Source: Acholoe squamosa (lineage: Eukaryota > Annelida > Polychaeta > Phyllodocida > Polynoidae). From it: a stretch of 64,000 nucleotides of DNA. The translations under genes and the position numbers were made by a program. Within the stretch, counting starts at the first letter, position 1. Every line of letters starts with the position of its first letter. The notes beneath the pieces were generated by a model that had not been told where the DNA came from, made no database searches, and worked only from the letters and a program-made list of their open reading frames with translations. The stretch spans positions 17,289,282-17,353,281 of the forward strand of contig OX439039.1 in NCBI GenBank assembly GCA_949317995.1, in the 5' to 3' direction. This document shows positions 55,116-64,000 of this stretch, in pieces.

Positions 55116-58049
55116 TTCAATGTGGTTCAATTATTAAACCACAGTTTTCTAGTTCCAAAAACACAAACATTTAAGACAGTTATCATTGATTTATCAAGTG
55201 TGCATCTGAAGTTCTCTATGAATGAATACATTATGTACAGAAGTAAACAGAGTACCGATAGATATTTACACACTGGCCACCTGGCTCTAGATATGATATC
55301 CTCTGTCAAAACACCTGAATGATCTGGTGGACCATCCAGTCCCAAGTGCGCTTCTATTTAGATAGATATTCCGATAGAAACACACACCAGTATGATACCA
55401 TGCCATATTTATGTGAATGTAATCTATAATGTACCATTACAGATAGTATCCAGTCATAAGTACTGTTGTGTTTGGATAGATGGCCCTGTTGGAATAGATA
55501 TTGACTTGATACAGCAAATGTTTATACACATGTATCTATATCAAAGTAGTAGAGGTGAGCTACAAGGGTTGGATGGGGTGGGTTATAGGTACATGAGCAG
55601 CGATCCATCCATAGACTGGTTTAAGGTCTCTGTAAATGTGCCTCACACAAATTAGATCAAGATATCTTGCTGCTCTTATTGGACTATTACTTTGCAACTC
55701 ACAAATGCTCATTTGATGCTGATTCTTCTATATCTTGTATTTGTGTGGAATATTGTCAGATCGGCTTTGTTCATTCAGAATTGTACAATACATTCATACT
55801 TAGATTGCTTTAATTGCCTTGCCACTTCTTCCTCACACTCATAAATGTTTTCCAGCGACTAGTCAAAGCTGGGCCAGGTCTGAAATCTTCTTTCCTATTT
55901 TGTGAGCAAGTCTATAACAGATAGTCTCTCCCCCTGGCGGCCAAGGGGCATGTGCCATCCTGTATAGGGCTATGTGTTGACAGGGGGTGTAGAGGGAGGC
56001 AATGCTTTGCTGAAGGAGGGAGGGGTCCGGGGTCTGCCATAGATCAGTAGATGACATAGGTGGTAGTGATGGACTAGTGTTACCTGCCTGCACCTAGATA
56101 CCGCCCTGTGTCAGCACCAGGTAAAACAAACCGATCACCTCCTGTACTGGCCCTATAGTATGTTTTGGCACTCACATTCTGTTCATCTAGAGCACAATAT
56201 GTTGCGACATGTGTAATTTTGGAGGAGCTGTGGTTTAAGACTTGACAGAAAAATGTCTTGATAGAAAAAGAAATATTAGAAGTACCTATATCTTAATACC
56301 CTATGCTGTGTGAAGCGTTCATGATACCCTTTTTTGAGAGAAGAAAAAAAGGTTGAAGGCTATATCTTACATACAATGATGACATAGGGTGATGTAATGC
56401 TGTTGTAGAGTGATCCTTCACACTACAGAGAGAGAAGAAAAAATATAGTGTTCACAACTTCCTTCATAGGCTGGTGAGAACATATTTTTACGCAGACCAT
56501 AGAATGTAGGGGGTGACTAAGTGCTTTACAACAGTTTGCAAGAACTTCTTCTACGACAGAATGAATGATGACAGGCAAAGGCTGAAAAAAAAAATTACAT
56601 CTGTTTTACTAGATATCACTTTGTGTATTCTACAAGTTATCTTGTTAAACAGAAACATAACAGGACGTGTCGTGGAGTCGCAGCTATTTCTTTTGGCAAA
56701 AGTATGGATTAAAAATATTTAATTCAACGAATTGAACAGGACATTAGTAGAACGCTGTATATCCTAAAGTCACGTTTTTATTTGCTTGTTCACAAGTGCT
56801 CTTTATTCTTGGTGGGGTGTGTGTGTGTGTGGGGGGGGGTAGGCAGGTTCGTTTGTAGATCCTCCAAATGCTCCCTTATACTGAAGACTCAGTGTGAGAG
56901 GAACGATTCTTATCACTTTGTTGTGACATTTTCTTTGACAATGAACTAGAACTAGGGTAAGACATACCATCCCATGTTTGCAAAAATGCTTTACTGTAAC
57001 CCCATAAATATATAACTGACCCGGTGTTATATTTGTAGCGCCTATTACAACCTCTACCAATACAAGCTAGGCCCTCAATAAAGACAAGTTCAGTGCGTAA
57101 GAGGAATTTTAAAAACCACTCACTGCTAGCGCTTACACAAACCCAGCACTTGATAAGCAGTGCACACTTTTATCTTTATCCTACCAACCTACTTCTCCTA
57201 CTATTCTATACTATTTGAATTCTATCTGCATGACAAAATTATATATTGAATGTAAACTCCAGGAATATACTGTGCCAAGATTTAATTGAGGAAATAAAGG
57301 TTCAGCAGCCACGTAAAATCATGAAAATGATGTGGTGAAGCTGAAACAAAAAGAAAATCTTGGCCTTTACTTGACGATGCGATATTCAAAGTACTTTGTG
57401 TGAAGTGTATGACTCATATGTGTCTTGTATCATCACATGACTAACCTGTATGTTTTTGTACCTTTCAGGTGAGGACTGGTGGTCACGTCTTTTTGTGTCT
57501 GAATCCTGGTCCTTCTGAACCAGTTACACAGGTAGAGTCTATGACATCCCACCTCATGGTAATTGTGCCTAGCTAGTAAGAATTGTATCTTCGTACCCAG
57601 ATGTGGGTGTCTGCAGTGCAATACTTACATTTAATTAATACAAATGTGGTACATTGTTACATCATAGACTGCATTAGAGGAACCTGTTGCCTGCTTTCAT
57701 AATAGCAGATGTGCTAATAAGTCTGCTCAAATCCATTTGCTCTACCAAAAGGGGGCATCAGGGTGGTCTTTTCTTTTAAAGGGTATCTGTAACCCTTTGA
57801 GGGCTGCGTTATGTCTCACGGGTCTGTGTCCCCTTTCTTCAATGAAGTGCTCTGTAGTTAACTCGCCAACCCTGCATAGTTTCAGGGGGTTTACATTTAT
57901 AAAGGATAAATCTCCATTTGAACATAACATCTGACATTCTAAGTAAAAATAATAAAGAGCAAGTTGCAAATGTAATCTGCTTTAATTTTTGAGGGATCCA
58001 AGGTTGTGAGTAAGCGAGGCTCGACTTGAACTATGCATTCATATATCTA
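55116..58049. other. Long non-coding stretch, no gene recognised
   Basis: Open frames at 55086-55322, 55392-55655 and 56513-56722 have no recognised domain. ACCCTTTGAGGGCTGC at about 57792 is a copy of the dispersed motif. A (GT)n/G-run lies at 56818-56839. Confidence 0.4.
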
Positions 58050-58280
58050 TCCCAGGTAGCATACAACAATTTGCCGACGTTGGCCCGATGCATTGGGCCA
58101 ACATTAGGCCAAAGTTGGCTGCCCATCGGGCCTATGTAGGCCCAACCAGTGGCATTTGCCAACCAAATGCCAACATTGGCCCAACATTGGCAGGACATCG
58201 GCAAATGGTCGGCCAGGGGTTTGATGATGTTTGCCGACCAAAAGCCAACGCTGGGCCTATGTTGGCATTTGGTTGGCACC
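58050..58280. repeat. Palindromic GCCAACATTGGC-type repeat element
   Basis: The segment is built of short words TTGGCCCAA, GCCAACATTGG and CCAAATGCC in both orientations. 58158-58183 pairs with 58252-58277 over 26 bp with about two mismatches. I recall similar TTGGC-word elements from many marine invertebrate genomes. Frames on both strands (58031-58282 and 58088-58366) are repeat shadows. Confidence 0.75.
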
Positions 58281-61200
58281 ATATATCTTTAAACAAAAAA
58301 AAGAGAAAAGACCCCTTCTCGATGCATGGGTCTGTAGATCATTTCCCCCAGCCTTTGCCTATTTAACCTTACCTATACATCCGTAACCAGACTGTTTTAC
58401 TCCTGTTCTGGTTCTGCTTTAGTGCTAAAGTGTTTTTGTATTCACAGCAGGGAGGAGTCCCTGTGGTACCTCCTCTGCCGCCATGTAAAACACATTTTGG
58501 CCGTCAGGGGGCTTCATGTGGAAAAACGTAAGCCTCGGTATGGAGTACTGTTGTAGACAACTATTGATAGAATTATGTTTCTGTCAAATGTAGTTGTTTT
58601 GTATCCGCTGGGGGAAATAAGGGGAAATTAAACTTTATATCTCAACCATGGGAATGCTCTTGTAGACTAGCAAGATCTCTGAATGGGACAACCAGCCATA
58701 TTCTTTGGCACTACATGACCTTAAGTCGCCTTTGGATAGAAAAAGGAACAGGTTTACTGCCTCGATGTAAGGGAAGACTTACAGAGCAATTTCTATTTGA
58801 CAGATTTTGTGGGAGAAAAGAAAATCTAACTGTACCCCAGTTTAGTTTATAGATGTATTGAAACCTGTCCTCTGAATACATGGTAGCTCCTCCATGCTGT
58901 TTACATATCTTGTAACATTGGTAGACTTGGTGATCAGTACTATACCCCCTCTCAGGTTAACATGTCCTCTAAGCTAACACTTCATATCTTACCACCACTC
59001 CACCCTATCAAGGAGTTGTATGCCCCACCCATGAGGTACACGTTAAGGTAGCAGCAGCTGCCTAAACACCCCCCGCTCCCCCCCCAACAAACACACATAC
59101 ATTTATAAAGAGGTACGCCCCTTCACAGCCTCCAGGTGTGTAGCCACCTACCAGCAGCAAAGGGAACTATGGATGACACTTTCAGTTTCGTTTACATTGC
59201 CTTTCACGTGCTGCTTTTAGTTCTCTGTACACTGAGGTTTAAATGATGGGAGTTGTAGCATCCTTTGAGGTGTTCTGAGGAATTTTCCCAGCAGCACTTA
59301 ACTTTCTCCCACATCCCCGATTCCAGCTTAATTCATTTTATTATAAACCGACATTCTTTCTCTTCCTCCTTGTTACCTTCCTTTCCCTCTTTGCTCTTTT
59401 GCCAATTCAACAACCCATCTGAAGACGTTGCACGTCCCCAACGCTTCTTCCAATACATAATCCATCTCCCAACATGTTTATTGCCCCCTGGTCGCCATGT
59501 AGTGTAGGGTATTTTGACCCTGAGTGGAACACATTGAGTTGGAGACTTAGATAGTGATTCATCAATGCCAAGCCATCCTGGCAAGCTATTTTTTTTAACT
59601 TTCATCATTGACTCTTATCTTTTTACAGTACGGTCTACAATTTCTTTCACGTAGGGAACTCAAAATCATTGAAAGTGGTGTCATAGTATGTGTCCGACTC
59701 ATGGTGGGCCTACCCTATTCCGTGCTGGTGTACATTGGTGGTGGATAGGCTGACAGTGGGCATGGGGTTAATGTGATAAATCATCTTTAGGTTAAACACC
59801 CGCCGCCAGGGGTCTCCATATGCTATGACAACATAGAGCAAGGTTATTCATGTACCTCACATGTTTATAGCATTGAGGTGCTAACAGGGTGCCTACCTAC
59901 CTAGTTGTGGCCTATGAGTGATTTTCTGTAGTGTATATGTGGTTGCAGTCTGTTGAATACTGGTATGCTATGTACCACGAGGAATGTGGACTGGTGATAA
60001 GATGTGACCATGTATACTTATGTTGCAAAGCGAACTATGGGCAGGTCTAATAGTGTAAGTATAAGAGTCCCGGGTACCGCAAGGACCCTTAGGTAGTTAA
60101 GAGATCTATGTAGAATTATAACCTCGTGGGAACACGCAGGCAGGGAGGACATCCATCACCCATGCAAGCCTCTGTCGCCACAGGAGGAGGCGAAAAATGG
60201 TTCTTCTTTCTCCTCCTTTCCTCCTCCCTCCCACTCCTCCTCCCACAATGAGGCATTCAGCTGCTCCTGCTGCATGCTTGTCAGCATCCCTCAGGGAAGC
60301 ATTGTCTTCTGTCTATGGCCTCACCATGCCTCACTCACTATGCCTGTCCTACACATACAAACAGTACTGTGTTCAATTTGTTTTGCAAGGCATGGCTCTT
60401 CTTCACTTGGAAGTATCTCAATAATTTCACATTTACCCTCCGCTCCTTACTCTCCTGGCTATTGACATTATACCATATATGTGGATGGTAGTAAAATGTG
60501 CCTGTATGAATTAGTGAATGGGGGAAGGGCAGGAGGGGGGAAAGGGAAGACTAGTCTTTGGTATAAATACCTTACTCCAGCCTCATGATCCTGGCTTTCT
60601 GTGTGGAGTTTACGTCCCTACCCACACCATGTAGGGAGGGCTGTGGGAACATGTAAGGCAGTATGTGATTTATGTTAGTTGGATGTGACAAGTTGGGGTA
60701 TATCTGATGTATGTAAGATATCAAGATAATCATGACAAGGATAGGGAGGCTAACACAACATGTTGTCTGGTTAGAGGTCTGCTGGTGGGTGTGAAGATGC
60801 CAGAGTCCATGTTATATAGGGCTGAAGCAGGACTAATGTAGTGCACTGCTCTCTTGTTATCCCCATATCTCTCTTTGCCTGCATGCCTGTCTTGCTTACC
60901 CCTGCTTGCAAAAAAACTCAAACGACATGCACACTCAAATAAGAGGTCAGGGCATATCAGATACAAATGAGATAAGGGGCATGTAGTTCTGATTGGATAT
61001 GGTAAATAAGGCACATCAAGGATTAGGTTGTTCTGAAAAGCAGGTGGAATCAGCGAGACATATTAGAAGACAAAATGGCGGCATCTAGTGTAAACCCCAC
61101 TAGACCAGATGCAACAGCGCCAAACTTAAACCAATACTTCTAAAGATCTGTATGTATCAGCCCAGTAACCCTTATCATTTTTGACACTTTATCAGACTGG

Positions 61201-62589
61201 GGTGAAACTATCCCTCTCAGATACTGTTCTATACTTTCCGTCTTCAACCTTTTCTTCATTATTTTCTTGTGTTTCCAATTGCCTGTTATCTCTATGAAGC
61301 CCTGTATATGTAAGATAGAATGACTGAAGCCTCTCGAGAGGCTGAGTAGACATATAAAGGCCATAGGGTGGGCTATAGAAGGTCATGTGAAGGTGGTGTG
61401 AAGGTTAAGGTGAAGGTCATGTAGGGAGTAGTGAGGGTGACAGCGGGTTGTCAGGCTGTGACAGTGGAGGATGAGGGATGAGGGTACAACAGCGTATGTA
61501 TACATGCTGATTCCTATAGTAATAAGCCTGCTCTATTCCCACCCTTACACCACTATGGTATATATTAAAGCCTATTGGAACTTCAGAGACCTTTCCACAG
61601 TCTGAAACAAGGTTCGGTCAAGGCAGATCTGATACACAGCCCCTCCCCTCCTCTGCAGATTGACATCAAACCTATTCCATGATAGAAGAAAAGAAAGACT
61701 GCAAATTCATGGACTTGACCAAAACCTTACTCAACCTCTAAACAAGATCTCTGCTGTGCGGGGTCGGTTATTGGAGTGTAGGTTCCTGAGGTTATCAGTG
61801 GCTTCCTTGCAAACCTGGCCCAGCCCATAACCATGCAGACCTGGAGAGTCGTTGGAGAGTCTAGGCAGTGTAATCTCTCATTCATTGTCTGCACTATGAA
61901 CCTTCCCCGGCGCCCCTTCCCCAGTCTTGCCTGGGCCAAAGGAGGAGACTGAGAGGAAAAAAACGGGTGAAGGCACAGGAGATAACTTGGACCATACAAT
62001 GAAATACCAAGAGAACATTGACCAAATAAAATGGTTGCTAGGGTCTTAAGGTGTAGAGACCATGCATCATCAGATGTGCATGCTATAGGACTTGGCAAAT
62101 TGACTAACACTGGGGTTTCCTATTAACATTTTAGCTGGCAAGGTTGGGGCATCCCATCCATAAGCATTGACCATAAGATTGTCGGCGTGACTGAAAACAA
62201 TTATCTTCATTATCCCCAAAAGACCGTTTATATCTAAGTAGATATAGCACGTGGCTCTATGAAAAAGGCATAGACAACTGTGAAAACAAAAATGCCGCTT
62301 TTGTATCAGTCTACTCGGCCCTGCCCCCTGTTGCCCGACCTGTTCCCGGGGGCCGTGCTTGTATTTGCCCTGGTATAAGTCGTGCAATTCCCAGCCTGGG
62401 GACTCAACTGTCTATCTGTCTGTCTGGGCATGGGTTGGGTGTGGGGGGGGGGGGTAGTACAACTTTATGAGAAGACAGAGGTGGTGGGTGGTTGCTTGTT
62501 GGATTCATTCCCTCTTTTGTTGCCCCATTTATAAAGGTTGTCTGTTCGATACTATACAGTTATTTGTGCACATTACCTGCCTGTGTCGA
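58281..62589. other. Long non-coding stretch, no gene recognised
   Basis: Short open frames without domains on both strands. A YY1-like AAAATGGCGGCATC lies at about 61073. C/T-rich patches at 59350-59410 and 60195-60240. Frames 61727-62110 (-, 127 codons) and 62070-62387 (-) overlap and show no recognised domain. Confidence 0.35.
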
Positions 62590-62930
62590 TACTTCTTTCC
62601 TTCCGTCCTCTTTCCCCCTCGCCCCATCGTTCCTCACCCCCCCCCCTCTGTCCTATCGTCCCTGTATTGCCTTTTATCATTTCATTTCTCTATAGACAAG
62701 GTTTTCTGCCTACCTATTTCCCCCTAAGTTTTGTTGGTCCTCTAATAAGCAGGTACTGAGGTTTGCCCACTCTCCCACCTCTCTTTCTACCCTTGCTTCC
62801 TTCCATCTGTCGCCCTTTGCAATCCCCAATTCCAGACCACCTACCTTGCACCACTTTCTGTCCCTATAGCTCCCGTTTCTTCTCCCTCTCTTTTCAGCCC
62901 CCCCCCCTCCCTCCACCAGAGGTAACTTGT
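62590..62930 (+). repeat. C/T-rich low-complexity tract
   Basis: Pyrimidine-rich plus strand (CTTTCCCCCTCGCCCC, CCCCCCCCTCTGTCC, CAGCCCCCCCCCTCCC). Frames on both strands in 62467-63089 are compositional. Confidence 0.7.
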
Positions 62931-64000
62931 AAGGCCAGGTGGAGGTGAGAGGCATACAGGGGATTGATATTTCTTTCTGTACCCCGGTGTTTTCTGTTCT
63001 GGAGCAACCAGGCATGTAGCAAGAGAGCATTCTACCAATAATTGCTCAGACATGTGTAAGAGAAGATAGAAGAAAGAAGGAGCAGTCAAAGACAGCGGTG
63101 TGTTGGTAAAGGCTGAGGGTCTTTACATATAGAGAGATATGTGAGGGGGGTTGACCTTGTGGATTAGCTACACGAAACCGGAGGTCACAGGAATAGCAAC
63201 ATACCATTAGTTTCCCTTTTTACAAGGTCTTACATAACTTGTGACATGTACCTCCATAACATGACATGGACCACCATTGTAGGTTCCTCGGAGCTTTCCT
63301 GTGCTGTCTATGATGGTAATCCGCTATTCCCCATATAATCTTAGGTTGTTTCCAAATACCATTATTTCACGTTCTTGACATGGCCTTGTACTACAAAGGT
63401 CAATGCCTGCTTTGTCCTCCAGGATCACCAATGGAGTCACATTATAAAGTCAGTGAAAATACCAAAGACATAATTAACTGATCTGTGTTGAGCGAATGAT
63501 ACAAACCTAATTGATACCATTCAACAAGTATCCCGAGTATCATTGCATTTCTTATAGTATGGTAACACTTTAGAAATCACATTGTAATGAAATGTGCCTC
63601 TTTTAACTAAAGCAAACATCCACGTGGGACCTACAGGGAAACCTTAAGCCAGTGGCCCTAAAATAGCGCCATGGTAACCGCCCTAATGCAGGGTGGTATT
63701 TGTCTGGACCACTGCGGCATTGTCTTACATGAATTAAGAGTGAAGGCAGATTTTCTGAATGGCAATTGAGTGATAAATGATTGACAGATGGGACAGCATT
63801 ATGAGTGGTGAGGGATTGGTATGATTGACAGCTATGGTCTCAGGTAAGTGGTAGGGATGGGCGTGGCATGTGGCAATGGTTTGGTAGAGTGATTGGTACC
63901 ACCAGGTAGTGTGTGGCTGGTGTAGGAGAGGGGTGAGGAGTCATGCCCCTTACCTGCTCTTGTTAGTGTATGTGGTTTAGGTTTGTATATCATTCACACA
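62931..64000. other. Non-coding, nothing recognised
   Basis: No open frame of note and no repeat recognised to the end of the window. Confidence 0.4.

Overview
The window looks like a stretch of animal nuclear genome, most likely a marine invertebrate and probably a lophotrochozoan such as a mollusc. The reasons are an intron-sized non-coding landscape, a LINE with an endonuclease/RT/RNase H polyprotein and an (AAAC)n tail, SINEs ending in (ACTC)n, and several short inverted-repeat elements of kinds I remember from mollusc and other marine invertebrate genomes. The phylum is an inference. I found no host protein-coding exon, rRNA or tRNA that I could defend; nearly all supportable coding sequence is transposon-derived.

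The centre of the window (about 10.0-25.4 kb) is one large composite DNA transposon. Two 423-bp inverted copies at 10031-10453 and 24970-25392 (about 97% identical by eye) enclose a broken gene on the minus strand, read from about 22.3 kb down to 11.56 kb. The protein has an N-terminal Cys/His motif, a long middle region, an XPG/PIN-like nuclease segment (EEAD, SDDTD and GCDT motifs) and a C-terminal cysteine-rich CXC block. From memory this architecture matches the AcademX group of the Academ superfamily. The gene is opened by at least six later insertions: a 6.0-kb non-LTR retrotransposon (14663-20682, 12-bp target duplication), a 188-bp SINE, a 118-bp chimeric SINE-like insert, an unclassified insert of about 310 bp, and a 160-bp hAT-like MITE. 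A 974-bp TA-flanked element and another SINE sit between the gene and the right inverted repeat. Subtracting these gives an ancestral element of about 7.3 kb.

Outside the composite, the left flank (1-10 kb) holds an 82-bp tandem repeat, a 25-bp direct-repeat pair, a GC-motif MITE, an (AT)n array and a promoter-like patch near 9.1-9.5 kb. The right flank (25.4-64 kb) is non-coding DNA with SINEs at 41.7 and 52.1 kb, inverted-repeat elements at 35.7, 40.7, 40.8, 44.3, 49.4, 52.8 and 58.1 kb, a pre-miRNA-like hairpin at 42.44 kb, a TC/TCTG array at 34.0-34.4 kb and several C/T-rich tracts. The parts relate as host and parasites: the Academ-like element would supply transposase and ends, the LINE supplies the machinery that probably also moved the SINEs (all have 10-13 bp target duplications), and the short inverted-repeat elements depend on transposases not present here.
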